Positions 10,180 through 20,938 of a stretch of DNA of 64,000 bases are shown one piece after another. The stretch comes from Haematococcus lacustris. Taxonomy: Eukaryota > Chlorophyta > Chlorophyceae > Chlamydomonadales > Haematococcaceae. Every line of letters starts with the position of its first letter. The first letter of the stretch is position 1. A program made the position numbers and the translations under genes. The notes under the pieces are model-generated. The model saw only the letters and a list, made by a program, of their open reading frames with translations. It was not told the DNA's origin and ran no database searches. Location: positions 11,582,862 through 11,646,861 of the forward strand of contig JASKMD010000031.1 of assembly GCA_030144725.1 (NCBI GenBank). The letters are read 5' to 3'.

Positions 10180-11057
10180 CATGTGTGCACCGCATATGTG
10201 TGCCTACATCAGTGCATGTGTTTCATGCCATCATAGATTGCCCGGCCTTCGCAAGCGGGTTGGGGTAGTGAATCACGTAGTGGTACCGGATGCTTGCTGC
10301 ATGCAAACAAACCGGATAACAGATAACACAGCCCCTGCCCTGTAGTAATAGTAGGGGAACAACTGTGCTGGTAGGACCTCCATGCAAAAATCCCGGGACA
10401 CCTGTACTGGCTGGCTGGGGTGGCAGGCTGGCTGTGCGGTGATGCGGTGTTGCCAGTGCCATGGGTGCCCGGCACTGCAAGCAGTGCTGCCTACGGCCAG
10501 ACCATGAACATACAACGGGTTGGGTTAGCATGAGCTCCTGCACTGACATGTGCTGGCAGTAACGCCCTCCACACTTGCCTGGGAGGGTGACATTACGGCA
10601 CTAGGCGCTGGGCCACCGAGGCTTGCCGTCAAGCTGCGACCTGCTGCTCCCTTTACGCCTGAAAGCAAGGCATCAGGCGGACGTGTTTCTCCTTATTGCC
10701 ATGGTGACATCTCAATGATAAGAGGGGACGCACGTTGTGGCCATGGACAGTTTGACAGGCGGCATGCCACAATATATGAAAAGCAAGTCACCTATTGCTT
10801 GATGTGTGCACAATCAGTGCATCAACATCACCACTTCGAGGCTATCAGAGTAAATGCAAGGAGAAGGCCGGACAGCCAGACTGCTCACCTGCTGGGTTGA
10901 ACAGAGCTCACCCAAGCACATGCCCAGGACAAAGTGGCACTAGGCAAGCATCACAAACCATTCAGGAAGCTGTTGAGATCTAACCACATTGCATGCCTAG
11001 CTTGACCATGATGTGAAGTCTGTGCACCAGGCAGCCGCCATGCCATTGCTGTGACAG
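10180..11057. other. Interval with no recognised gene
   Basis: This follows the stop codon of Fanzor copy B. In TnpB/Fanzor systems the guide RNA overlaps or follows the 3' end of the nuclease gene, so the first few hundred bases would be the place to look. I cannot identify a conserved RNA here by eye, and nothing else is recognisable. Confidence 0.35.
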
Positions 11058-11987
11058 CTAAACCTCACCATTGCCAGCATGCTGACCAGGAAGGGGCTCA
11101 GAGCCACATGGTGGGGCATGGGGCAGAGCAAGAGAGGGAGGGCCTTTACTGGCAGCGGCTTCCATTCGCCCCACCATGGTTGCCCCTTGTGACCCTGGCC
11201 CCTGCTGCTGAGGGGTAGAAAAAGCTGCATGCACCACTGAGCTGGACGGGGTTGAGCTATTGTCTGCTGCATGTCCAGGCCTGATTGCTGCTTGCAAGCC
11301 CAGCACCAGCTCCTGGTGTGGCCCTTTTGCCACCCACTCCACCTTCCCCCAGTGCTGTTGCACACTCCCCCAGGGCCAGTCAGGAGCCTTCCACACCAGC
11401 TCCCACACACTGTTGCCAAGGCAGCTGACAAGAAAGGGAGGCGGAGGCCGCTGGAGTGTGGGCATGCCATTGCTTGGCACGCACACCATCACCACCTGCT
11501 GCCCCTCCCTTCTGATGTTCCAGTTTGGTGGCCGAGCCGATTGGGACAAGAACGGGAGGAAATCCGGGTCTAAGTCTCGCAGGAGTGTTGCATCAACATT
11601 GTGCTGCATTGCAAGATCATTTGCTGCACCACGGCTGACCAAAAGGAGGTCCTGCAGTTGCTGAGCCTTGTTCAGCACCTCCCGTACACAGTTGGGCATC
11701 AGCAAGGGTGCGGCTAGCAGGCCCGGCGATGAAATAGGGCAGGCTGTACGCAGGGGCTGTTGCACAGGGTGCTGTGCACAGTTCATTGGCCCGCTCCTGG
11801 TGGTTGCTTGCCGACCTGGTGATGCAGCCTGGCCTGCTAGTGGGGTGGGGCTGGCTGATGCTGGGCCATCATCTAATCCCTGCAGCAGCCACACCATGCA
11901 GCGCGTTAAGCCAGCAATGACCCTGCTGCTGACAAGCGCCTGCAGCTGTGATGTGCCCTGTTGTGCACTTGCCTGGCGGGGCAACAA
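11058..11987 (-). CDS. BG-module protein, copy 2 (unknown family)
   Basis: A 309-codon open frame on the minus strand is the longest uninterrupted member of this family. The central block reads VVMVCVPSNGMPT, PPPPFLVS, WELVWKAPDWPWGSVQQHW, KVEWVAKG and ELVLGLQAAIR, aligning with the other BG copies. Upstream it has a helical stretch (VLNKAQQLQDLLLVSRGAAN) and downstream a Ser/Pro/Gly-rich tail. No membrane segments, signal peptide or catalytic motif are evident. Whether it is one exon of a larger gene is unclear. It lies between Fanzor copies B and C. Confidence 0.5.
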   Translation of the reverse strand: MLPRQASAQQGTSQLQALVSSRVIAGLTRCMVWLLQGLDDGPASASPTPLAGQAASPGRQATTRSGPMNCAQHPVQQPLRTACPISSPGLLAAPLLMPNCVREVLNKAQQLQDLLLVSRGAANDLAMQHNVDATLLRDLDPDFLPFLSQSARPPNWNIRREGQQVVMVCVPSNGMPTLQRPPPPFLVSCLGNSVWELVWKAPDWPWGSVQQHWGKVEWVAKGPHQELVLGLQAAIRPGHAADNSSTPSSSVVHAAFSTPQQQGPGSQGATMVGRMEAAASKGPPSLALPHAPPCGSEPLPGQHAGNGEV

Positions 11988-13739
11988 TGCCCCGTGGTTG
12001 CCGTGGTACCTGTCGTCCCTCTTGCCCAGATTACCTTCAGGTCAGGCACCAGGCTGCTGCAAAGCTAAGAAAGATCAATGCCACGGTGGCTCGCTGCAAC
12101 CCAAAGTGTCATCTGTTTGCCGTGGCGCACTCTCTCCATTGCAAGCGAAGAGCCCAGGGTGACGCAGCTTGTGACGCTGTACTACAATTGCAGCGCAACT
12201 GCCATGCCATGTGTGCTACCTCCTCGCTGAGTTGCACTGTTGCACTGTTGCAGTTCAGGGTGGGTGGCCAACGATGAGAGGTGGCGGGCAGCGCAACATC
12301 CACAGCCCTTCCACACCAAGAGGGGCAGAAGGAGGCTGGGCCCGCCACGTATTGCCCTCTCATATGCTATACCTACACATGTGGTATCCTATGCAGGAGG
12401 CACAGCTGAGGGGCCCACAACTAAGCCTGTCCCGCACGCACCGCGGCGGGCATCGCAACATGAGGGTACTATCCACAGCCCTCTCCCCACAACTAAGCCT
12501 GTCCCGCACACTTCTGTGTGGCACTCCCACTAATACTTAATCACTGAAGCACCTAAGCATGCAGGCAGGCAGGTAGGCATTACCTCCTGCCAGGCTAGAG
12601 ACAAGCGCAGCTGCCCTGACTGCTGCCTGGTCAGAGTCCTGGCCTTGGCCTCGGCTGGCGCCAGCGGTGCCTTGCCCAGAGCACCATGACTGGTCTGGGG
12701 CTGAGGCAGGTGCAGCAACTGGCAAGTCTGCTTCCTTTGATTCCTCCTGCTGCCAGGGCCCTCCGGCCAGCAGCAATGACACACCGCAGGTCAAGCCAGG
12801 CTGTGGTGTGCTAAGACCAAGGGCAGGGCTATGTGCTTGAACTGCCTTATGCTATGACAGCTGCTCATCGCTGCGCACCCAGCAAGGATGACTCACTGCC
12901 AGGCACACACGCTGAGCAAAGCAGTCTTCACATGCTTGTTGTCAATGCTTACGCATGCAGCCTGACACAAGCCCTGCTTTGGGCCGTGCGTTGTGTGATC
13001 ACATATGTTTATCTGTTGCTGTGCCTCCCTGCTGCCTGAGTATGTGTGAGGACACGGGATGGCAGCCCAAGGACTCACCCCTGGTGGTGGGTAGCCCAGT
13101 CAGGGCTGCTGGTGGCAGCTCCTCAGCTCCCACCACCTCCTGGGCAGCGGCTTCCTGGCCTTGGTCTGAAGCTGCATGCAAGAAGGGAGGGGCAGCTGGG
13201 TGTAGAGCCTATCACCTGCAGTGAACAAGGGGTCAGGGTCTGCTGGTGGGGTCTACGAATGCGCCCCTGGCTGTACCCCCTTGCTGCTCTGTGTCTGATC
13301 TGTCCTTATCCTCCACAAGCCGCCCTGGTGGAGGGTTCGCCCGCGTACCTGTGTCAGCCTCACCACCGCCCATGCAGAGCTTGCGGGGCACTAAGCCTCT
13401 GTGCCTCTTTGCAGGGCCTTCTGGCCCTTCCAGCTCCGAGGCTGTGCTCTTACTTTGCCTGGCAGCAGCTGCGGCTTGTGCACTGCTGCCGGTGTGGTTG
13501 AGGTCAAAAGTGGCAGCTGGCGACAGTGCTGCTTCACCGCTCACTGCACATCACAAGCACAGCAACAAGGGGCAACAGTGACCTCAGGCAAGCGTTAGAT
13601 GGCTCAGTCCGTGCTTGGTGCTGGGTAAGGGTGTCAGCCCACCAAAAGGCGTCGAAGTGCTTGCTTTGCAGCCCTCCACCACCCACCCGCAACATCAACC
13701 TGAACAGCGAAGACCCTGTGATGCAAGGTGTCCATGCCC
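11988..13739 (-). other. Low-complexity interval with possible small exons of the module array
   Basis: No complete gene is recognisable. On the minus strand there are short Ala/Glu/Pro-rich open pieces followed by consensus donors of the form GTGAGTC (near 12884 and 13071), as seen beside other modules in the array. A piece at 13544-13233 encodes an Ala-rich then charged peptide (KSTASELEGPEGPAKRHRG). These may be linker exons. Direct repeats containing ACAACTAAGCCTGTCCCGCAC occur near 12417 and 12488. Confidence 0.3.
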
Positions 13740-14180
13740 AGGGGCACAGACCAGCGACGGGGCAGGGTGGTGCTTGTGCATCAGTTCCGCACCAGCCGGG
13801 TCAGCTTAGCAGTGAATGGCCAGAAGCCCTGTGAGAGCTGTGTAAACAAATACAGGGATATCAGGCCTGCGGACTGGAAGCGCCCAGCAGGGCAGGTGGA
13901 CCATCAGCTGCTGTATCCAGCCTGGAGCCAGCAACGTAACCAGCCAGTTTAGGGGCTGATGTGGTGCCAGGCGGTGGCCCCCCGCAAGCCCCCACAGCCC
14001 CCATGCAGCAGCCAGGCAGCCACACAGCCAGCAGTCTCAAAGCCTTGGCCCAGCACTCCCACGCCAGCCAAGCGCAGCAAGGGCACCAAGGCTGAGCAGG
14101 CAGCTGAGCCCATCCAGCCCACCAAGGGCAAAGGCAAGGCTGCCAAAGCCAAGCCTGCACCACAGCCATGCAGGTGGCTG
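13740..14180 (+). pseudogene. Fanzor/TnpB-like nuclease, copy C (broken)
   Basis: The plus strand encodes GRVVLVHQFRTSRVS and NGQKPCESC, then PADWKRPAGQVDHQLL and PAWSQQRNQPV, closely matching copies A and B. An in-frame TAG follows (near 13950), after which GLMWCQAVAPRKPP continues the same alignment. The homology ends at CRWLDM, just where the RDxNAAxN motif should follow, so the last catalytic motif is missing. The VDE motif has become VHQ. The premature stop, the lost acidic residues and the missing C-terminus mark a dead copy. Confidence 0.75.
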
Positions 14181-14231
14181 GACATGGCCGAAGCGTGCAG
14201 GAAATCTATCAATAAAGATGTAAAGGAGTGA

Positions 14232-14724
14232 GGTGATGGGCTTGACTCCTGTAATGAAGTTGGCTCACAGACTCATGAGATGGGCATGACTTTGTTGCTA
14301 TGTGGAGGGGTTGAGATGGGTTTGTTGCTATGTGGAGGGCTAAAATATCTGCACCACTGCTGGGTGTGAGCCCATGCATGCACCACTGCTATGCATTGTC
14401 CTATTGTAAGCAACCTCAGGCAATGGCAAGCACAGTGCCTGGCCGCTGGGGCAGCTGCACTCCGGCTGTAGATCAGGGCTGCTACCTTCCTGGCGCCTGG
14501 GATGGCAGGCCCTGGCAACAGCACTGCTGCGCATACACCAGGCTGGCAGTCAGCTGCATAGCAACCCCCGACTGTCTCACCCGCCCTCGACTGTCTCAAC
14601 TTGCATGGCATGCAGCCTACAGGCTAACAGGTTGGGTTGACCCAAGGCTGTGGGAAGCACAGAGCCAGCCTGCATTGCAACTGCTGTTCAGCACGGGCAC
14701 ATTCCTGATTGCCCGGCAGGCCTA
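14232..14724. other. Interval with no recognised gene
   Basis: Short direct repeats (TTTGTTGCTATGTGGAGG, twice near 14290-14340) are present. Nothing else can be supported. Confidence 0.4.
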
Positions 14725-15650
14725 GGCCATGGCAAAGTTGCGGCCTGGCCACAAGGGCAGCTTGCTACCAGTCTCTGCACACCCCTGCTCGCATGTGAGC
14801 ACCCGCATAGACTGCTGCAGTGCACAGCCCAAGGTGACAGTGAGGTGCAAGAGGACCGCCAGCTGTCTCACCAGCATCAAAGGAAGGGGCCTGGGCAGGG
14901 GTTTGCTCCAGGAGGCGTTGGATGGACTTCCACAAGGTCCAGGCAACCATCGTTGAGCTCATTCCAGCACACTTCAGCAGGGTCGCTGCATACACCTTGC
15001 TTAAAGCCTCCAGCTGGGCAGCACCATGGGGGCTGCTGAGCCACTCCCCCATGCACGTATATGCGTCTGCCAACATGGGCACTTCACTGGCAGGGAGGTG
15101 CTTGTCCAGCATGGCCACCACAGTGACGACAAGGTCCTTTGCTGCCATTGGTCCTGACTGCAGTCCAGGGTCGGGCTTGACATCTGAGCGCAGCAGCAGC
15201 AACGGAGGTCGATGAGTTTGCAACAGTGAGGTGCAGATGGGTCCATGTCGAGGGCTGGTCCACAGGTGCTGGTCAGACAACTGGTGACGCATATTGAGCT
15301 TTGCAGGCCATGGAGGAGGCTTCACCTGGCTCCTCAAAGGTCAGGTCAATTGCGTCCTCTCTGCCACTTCCAGCCAGCCTTGCTCTCAGGGCAGACCCTC
15401 CTGAGCACAGGGCACTGAATGGCTTGCCATGTGTCAGAACAGGCTGTGGCTGAGGCCAAGGTCACCGTGGCACCTGTGATTTGTACAGGTGTGCACATGA
15501 CCTGATGCTGTGTGGCTCATGCATCAATGCTGGCTGCAGCTACGCTGGCTGGGCATGTGCCAGCATGGATTGCCTGCATACAGCTTGTAACATCTGTCTC
15601 ACACTGCTGTTGTCCTTTCACAGTCAGTTTGTCCCAAGTGGCTTACCCCT
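14725..15650. repeat. Segmental duplication E, copy 1 (partner 32490-33350)
   Basis: This segment and 32490-33350 match in the same orientation over nearly 0.9 kb with scattered substitutions. Both start with TAGGCCATGGCAA and end near a TGTTGTCCTTTCAC word. The E-module coding segment lies inside both copies. Confidence 0.85.
14765..15337 (-). CDS. E-module, copy 1 (unknown family)
   Basis: A 190-codon minus-strand frame contains KPPPWPAKL, HQLSDQHLWTSPRHGPICTS, RSDVKPDPGLQSGPMAAKDL, VAMLDKHLPASEVPMLADAY, LLKCAGMSSTMVAWTLWKSI and RLLEQTPAQAPSFDAGE. It resembles ordinary mixed helical protein and is not low complexity. The copy at 32415-33032 keeps most residues. I do not recognise a family. 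It may be an exon rather than a whole gene, since no start context or regulatory signal stands out. Confidence 0.5.
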   Translation of the reverse strand: MRSQVKPPPWPAKLNMRHQLSDQHLWTSPRHGPICTSLLQTHRPPLLLLRSDVKPDPGLQSGPMAAKDLVVTVVAMLDKHLPASEVPMLADAYTCMGEWLSSPHGAAQLEALSKVYAATLLKCAGMSSTMVAWTLWKSIQRLLEQTPAQAPSFDAGETAGGPLAPHCHLGLCTAAVYAGAHMRAGVCRDW

Positions 15651-16285
15651 GCTCCCCTTGTATCATAGTTATCCACACTGCATACTATAGCTAGGCTCAT
15701 CATGCCTACCAGATGGGGTGCCAGTAGCAACGGGATGAGAAGGATGAGGCCCCTCCTCTTCCAATGCCACGGCAGCAGCAGCAGCATTAGAAGCAGTAGC
15801 AGCATCAGCAGAAGTCATGCTACCTGCATGCAGAGCAGGCAGCAGAAGCTGCGTCACAAAGCAAGCACATGCACCTACGAAAAACAGCTGATGGGCCCAG
15901 GGCTGAGCCTATCATGCACGCCCTGTGTGACACTGGGTATGCCACATCAGCATTTACGCAGAAGACCAGGCCTGCGCACGCACCACACCGCCTTACATAC
16001 TAAACCTTAGCTAGGCCTTATTTTTCCCTGGGCAGGCAGGGGCTGAGCATTAGTGACTCTTACACCGGTGTTGTCATTTCCCTGTCACTTTGTCCCAGGT
16101 GGCTTACCCCTGCTCCCCTTGTACTAAAGTTATCCACACTGCATGCTATAGCTAGGCTTATCATGCCCACCGGATGGGATGCCGGCAGCAATAGGCTGAG
16201 GTGGCTGAGACCCCTCCTCTTCATCAACACCAGCAGTAGCAACATCAGCTGAGGTCGTGCCACCTGTATGCAGAGCAAGCAGCAG
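15596..16285. repeat. Imperfect tandem duplication (about 200-bp units, about 460 bp apart)
   Basis: The blocks 15596-15800 and 16055-16260 share long identical words, for example GTGGCTTACCCCTGCTCCCC and TATCCACACTGCAT. They continue with a similar ATGCC(T/C)ACC(A/G)GATGGG segment. A partial third copy starts near 33318 beside segmental duplication E. The intervening sequences also resemble each other (CATGCAGAGCA(G/A)GCAGCAG..GCTGCGTCAC). Confidence 0.75.
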
Positions 16286-16783
16286 TAGCTGCGTCACCAA
16301 GCAAGTACAGGCACCTCGTAAGCACAGCTAACGGGCCCAAGGCTGAGCCTGTCATGTACATCACTCTACGCCACATCAGCACAGTCATGCAGATGTCCAG
16401 GCCATGCTCCATACCTCTGCACACATTAAACGTAAGCTAGGCCTGCTTTTGCCCTAGGCAGTCAGGCAGGCCGGCAGGTATTGTGCTGTGGATTAGTGAC
16501 TCACTGATTTTACCAGGCAGCTCAGCTTGGAGTTCAGGTGGCTGCGCCTCAGCACCAGGTGCTGGCGGCAAGGCCCCAGGGCCCTGGGCTGTACCTGGGC
16601 ATAGGAGAGGGGAGAGCAGCAAGACGGAGGTCAGTCAGGATGAGCACTGCCGTGCCTACACCACGCATGACATACACATACATACCTCAGGGCCAGGCAC
16701 TGCAGCAGAAGGTTGCAATGCAAGGCAGGGTGCTCAACTCCACCCCTACCCCCGGCATGAGATAAGCACCCACACCCTTGCAT

Positions 16784-17440
16784 TCAAAATTCACACCCAC
16801 CTCTAGGCCAGCCAGACTGACCTGGGGTGGCCTGACCAGCACTCGCTGCAGCCTCACTGAGGGGCCGCACCTCCAGCACAAGCAGCTGCTCCACTGCTTG
16901 GCCCGGCTCAGCACGCTGTGCCTTGCAGCGGCCAGTCAGAGCAAGACCGCAGTTCTTCACCCAGGTGGAGATTTTCACGCTTTGGGGGCTTCGTGCCTTC
17001 AGGGACCACCTGCCGTCAGGTCGCCGGGTCGCTTCGTATGGCAGCTGCAGGCAGCCAGGGCCATGGTCAGCGCCAGTGCTGCCAGACTGATGCGCCAAGA
17101 CCACCAGGAGCTCGACTTTGTCCGCCCCACACTCGTGCAGCCCAAACTGCAGCGCCAGGGGCTTTGGCAGGTACTCCAAGCTCCTGTCAGTGAAGCCCTT
17201 CAGCTGGGTCCAGCTATCAATGTGGGGCTGCGGTTGTGCCTCAGGCCGGGCTGTGGCCATGACTGTGGCATCGCGCCATTGAGTTGACACAGACTGTATG
17301 CCAGGCATCGCTGAATGGCCCACCAACTCTTCTTGCATGGCAGCGAGGTCATGGGCTGCACGTATCAAATCAGTCATGCAGAGGCATGCAGAGGCATGGC
17401 GAGGCAGGTAGCACAGCAGAGGATGGGGGCTGGCAGCCAT
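16784..17440 (-). CDS. D-module, copy 1 (unknown family)
   Basis: A 218-codon minus-strand frame contains HDLAAMQEELVGH, WTQLKGFTDRSLEYLPKPLA, LQFGLHECGADKVELLVVLA, a RPDGRWSLKARSPQSVKIST stretch, WVKNCGLALTGRCKAQ and LLVLEVRPLSEAA. A paralogue is at 30979-31734, where corresponding blocks read VVQKPIVKQLGLK, PILVALVMEQTG, HRWFFRV and FRVWVRKCHVKMIGRFKVHR. The alternating hydrophobic strands suggest a beta-rich fold. No known family is recognised. The frame is followed by a consensus donor after CCACCCCAG. Confidence 0.5.
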   Translation of the reverse strand: MAASPHPLLCYLPRHASACLCMTDLIRAAHDLAAMQEELVGHSAMPGIQSVSTQWRDATVMATARPEAQPQPHIDSWTQLKGFTDRSLEYLPKPLALQFGLHECGADKVELLVVLAHQSGSTGADHGPGCLQLPYEATRRPDGRWSLKARSPQSVKISTWVKNCGLALTGRCKAQRAEPGQAVEQLLVLEVRPLSEAAASAGQATPGQSGWPRGGCEF

Positions 17441-18884
17441 CCAGGCAATTCAGGGCGTGAATGGTAGCAGGTTGTCGTGGACCACCAGGTTGGACCTACA
17501 CTGCGCTGTTAGAGCAGCCGCCAGCAGCAGTGGTGCAGCAGGTACATGTGCAAGCCATGAGGTCTAGGAATGCTGTGTGGACCTGTGGAACTAAGGTGGC
17601 TGCATGTTTTGTACATGCCATCCCTCACAGCCCTGGCCAGGGGCTGCAGGGGGAGAGCATGTCACACAGCAGATGCATGTAGGGCAGGCCAGCAGTGGTG
17701 AGGGTGGTGGCAGCCAGTCACTCTACCGGATGCTTGCGGGCATTCTCATTGCTACTGTCACACTGTTATGAGGTTGTGTGTGTACCGGTTGCTAAGGTAA
17801 GGCAACCTGGTGTGGGTCGTGAAGGGGGTCAGTGACTCACTGCTTGCACCAGGCAGCTCAGGGTGGGGTGGAAGTGAAGGCGCATCACTTTTGGGCGCTG
17901 GCAGCATGGCTCCAGCGCCATGGAGGGCGCCTGCGTGTACATAGGATAGGATGGGGTCACCCGTGGAAATCAGTAGCCAGGCCCCTTGACCGACTTGAAC
18001 CATTTATGCTGAAGCTCAGCCCGTTGGTAGCCTGTAATGTACGCAATCTGACGCAAAAAGAATCGGGTCCAAAGAGACAAAGGCCGAGGCTCGGTGGCCT
18101 GTGGCGTTTTGCTCAGGACTGCTGAAGACTATGCTCAGGATGTTCAGGACTGTGTTTAGTTTGTTCAAGACTATGTTCAGGATGTGAGGCAGCAACCATG
18201 CACACTGTGTGTCATAACGGTCAAGTCAATGGTGCCATGTATACTGCCAGACTCAAGCCCTGCACAAGTGCACCAAGCCCACCCAGGCACATGTCACAGG
18301 CTCCCTTGCTGCTTAGTGTCAACAGACTTCACATGCGGGTGAGGCGGACAAGCCAGTCCTCCAGGGTGTGGCCGCCTGGCTGCCCAGGACATTGCCAGTC
18401 AACATCTGGCCATGGCCAGCATATCCAGTTTGGCAGCTGCGAGCATGCATGGCCACACTAGGTGTGTGCGTGCCAGGCCTGCTTGCATTAGCCCCACCCT
18501 GCAGGCCTGCCTCATGTCCTCTGGCAGTAGACTGTGCGTCGTGTGCTTCACTGCCTCATCAGGCATGGGCTGGGGCGGCATGCAGGCTGGTCACCTCTGA
18601 CGGTCACCAGTCTCAGGGCTGCCCAGCTACACTGGGCCACAGGGTCCAATCCTCAGGCTTGCTGACAGCTCCATTACCCACAGCTTGGAAAGGCCCTTGG
18701 CCCTGACCTGCCACATCCTGACCACTGCAGCCTGCCGGGCCTGAGGCTGGGTCTTCAGCTGATGCATGTGAGGGTACTGCCTGCCAGTGCACTTGCTGCC
18801 CTATAGCCAGCAAGGGCAGCCACATGAGCTGCCCTGGTTTAATGTGGTGGAACCTGGCTAGCACCACAAAGCCGCCATCATCAT
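17441..18884. other. Interval with no supported gene
   Basis: A minus-strand piece near 17835-17900 (LPPHPELPGASSES before a GTGAGTC donor) resembles pieces near 16495 (LQAELPGKISES) and 31610 (ALQKAPGGLGES). It is a candidate linker exon of the module array. Near 18120-18190 there is a short GACTATGTTCAGGATGTTC-type repeat. Nothing else is supported. Confidence 0.3.
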
Positions 18885-19525
18885 AGTATGCTCAGCATTG
18901 CAAGATTTGAGGAGGGGCTAGTGTCTGACAGCGCTTAACCTGTGTACCCCTACCCTGGTGGTGCGACCTGCCAGCTCCTCACCTGGGCAAGGCGCATGAC
19001 CAAGATGAGGTTCAGGGCCAATGGGCAGGGCAGGGGCTGCAGCGGGAAGGGTGGGGGCCTCAGGGGCAGCTGGGGCTGGCTGCCTTGCCATGGAGGCCTG
19101 CTGCACCCCTGCACCCTGCTGCTGGCGGGAGGGAGGGGGAAGGGGTGCTGCTGCAGGCGCTGCAGAATTGAGCTGGCTACCAAGACTAACTGTTGCAGGC
19201 CTAGCATTGCCAGCAGCTTTGAGGCCCAGGACCCACTGGCCTTGAGGTGAGGTAGCGGTCCACTTGACCTCCTCCCAGTGCTGCATTAGGCTAGACCAGG
19301 GCCATTTAGGTTCCTTCCAAATCAGCTTCCACTTCTCTGTCACCTCCTCCTGGTTAAGAGCAAGGGTGGCGGCAGCTGCTGTACAGTGGGCTGGCCGTCA
19401 TGCGTCACACACACTACTGCCTGCATTGCCATCTCGTGCTCATCTTTGTTCAATGGCCGTTGCTGAGCAGGCTGGGCCATGAACTTGAGAAGGTACTGGC
19501 TGCGGTCAAGAGACACTAGCCTCTG
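18885..19525. repeat. Segmental duplication BG, copy 1 (partner 35976-36690)
   Basis: This matches 35976-36690 in the same orientation with high identity, including long identical stretches around CTCACCTGGGCAAGGCGCATG and GGCTGCCTTGCCATGGAGGC. The homology ends abruptly near 19525/36690 and 18885/35976. Confidence 0.85.
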
Positions 19526-19762
19526 ATGTCTGATGGCACCAGGGCTGAGCAGGAGCTGCTGCTGCGCTTGCTTTGCCTGGCTCATCAAAAGCCTCACATC
19601 GACCTGTGGTGATTGGGTGGTGCCTGCATGGCCAGATGTGACGAAGGGAAGCGTCATGTGAGGCAGCTGCCTGATGCCTGTTTGTTGCTGTGCTGCTTGC
19701 AGCCTGAGTGACGGATCAACAGTCTTGTTAAGTGCTCCATGCCTTGTGAGCTCAATGAGCAT
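18918..19762 (-). pseudogene. BG-module, copy 3 (single-base frameshift)
   Basis: The upstream frame (19762-19340) holds SQYLLKFMAQP, AVVCVTHDGQPT and QQLPPPLLLTRR. The downstream frame (19343-18918) holds EKWKLIWKEPKWPWSSLMQHW, EEVKWTATSPQGQWVLGLKA and AGNARP. The two halves are in different frames and meet at an AGGAGGAGGTGAC run, where the duplicate at 36.5 kb has AGGAGAGGTGAC and stays in frame. One extra base at this site explains the break. It is a decayed member, unless the run is a sequencing error. Confidence 0.55.
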
Positions 19763-20305
19763 GACAAATACTGAGTATTGGCGGTCAGGGGTGTGGTGGT
19801 GGGCAGGCAGTAGTGTTTACCCTGCCCACTGCAGCAGATTAATCGGTGGACCCGGCCAAAGAACCAGCAGGCCCAGGTCAGGCGTGTGGCAGCAAGGCAA
19901 GCTGGCAAGGCCTAGGTGTTGTGAGGTATAGCTGCTGGGATCAGGACTCACCACCTGTGTCGGGCAGGGATGTAGGCGGTGCCACCTTTGTTCCCATCAC
20001 CAGCCCTGCGCCTCCTGGGGCTCTGCCTGGAGCTGCGTGCGGGGTACGTGCAGGGGTGCATGAGGAACCATGAGCTTTGACAATAGGTGAGGGAGCTTGC
20101 TCAAGTTTGTGAACATGTGCGCACCGGGAGGCTGGCTGGCACATGGATGCACTGCGCACAGTCCAGATGTGTTATGTTGCAGCAGGGATTGCTTCATGTG
20201 TGGCTGTGTGACAGACTTGGTTCATGGTACATCAGGGTCAGGCTTCAGCGTGAGGTGCACTTGCTTCACATGCACCCTCTCACCAACAGCTTGTGGCGCT
20301 ACATA

Positions 20306-20938
20306 TCAGACAGGGGATGCCCCACTGGCATCACCTCCCAGCCCCTCACCTGGGCAAGCCTGCTGAGCAGGTAGAGGCGCAGGGCCTCCAGGCTGGCCAG
20401 GGCCGGAGGGATGAGGATCAGCGGCCCCGGGTGCTCCATCTACCACCGGTTGCGCCTCATGGGCCAGCTGTGCTCTTGAGTTGTGCTGCTGACAGGCAGG
20501 CTGTTGAGTGGGATAGGTTGGCTGGTGCACAAGTCCTGGGGTGGGTCGACAAGGTAGGAGGCCACTGCTTCCAGCAGCTGGCAAGCCCAAAACCAGTTGC
20601 CCATTTGGCCAGTACAGTGCCCACATCACTTTTTCCCAACCCCGAGCCACAGCTGACCAGGGCTGGTGAGGATCCACCCACAACACGTAGCACCGCTCAT
20701 GGGCCAGGCGCCTGATGTGAAAGGGAGGAGGAGGCTGAGGAGGGTTTGGCCAGCTGCTGCCTGGCACGCATAGCACGGGCACTACCTCTGCGGCTCTGTC
20801 AAGGCCACAGCCCACACCCACAGCAGCCTGGTCACTGACATGCAGGAAATAGCGCTTGCCGATGGAATTGAGGATCTGCAGGGCTTTAGGGACTGCATTG
20901 GAGCTGCCCAGCAACTGGTCGCTGGCCTCCTTGGCCAA
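20306..20938 (-). CDS. BG-module, copy 4 (divergent, unknown family)
   Basis: A 210-codon minus-strand frame contains LQILNSIGKRYFLHVSDQAA, VVPVLCVPGSSWP, PPPPFHIRRLAHERCYVLWV, PHQPWSAVARGWEKVMWALY and GQLVLGLPAAGSSG. It is the most divergent BG copy and has no internal stop. Retention of the W-x-x-V spacing and of the GQxVLGLxAA end despite low identity suggests past selection on the protein. Confidence 0.5.
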   Translation of the reverse strand: MAKEASDQLLGSSNAVPKALQILNSIGKRYFLHVSDQAAVGVGCGLDRAAEVVPVLCVPGSSWPNPPQPPPPFHIRRLAHERCYVLWVDPHQPWSAVARGWEKVMWALYWPNGQLVLGLPAAGSSGLLPCRPTPGLVHQPTYPTQQPACQQHNSRAQLAHEAQPVVDGAPGAADPHPSGPGQPGGPAPLPAQQACPGEGLGGDASGASPV

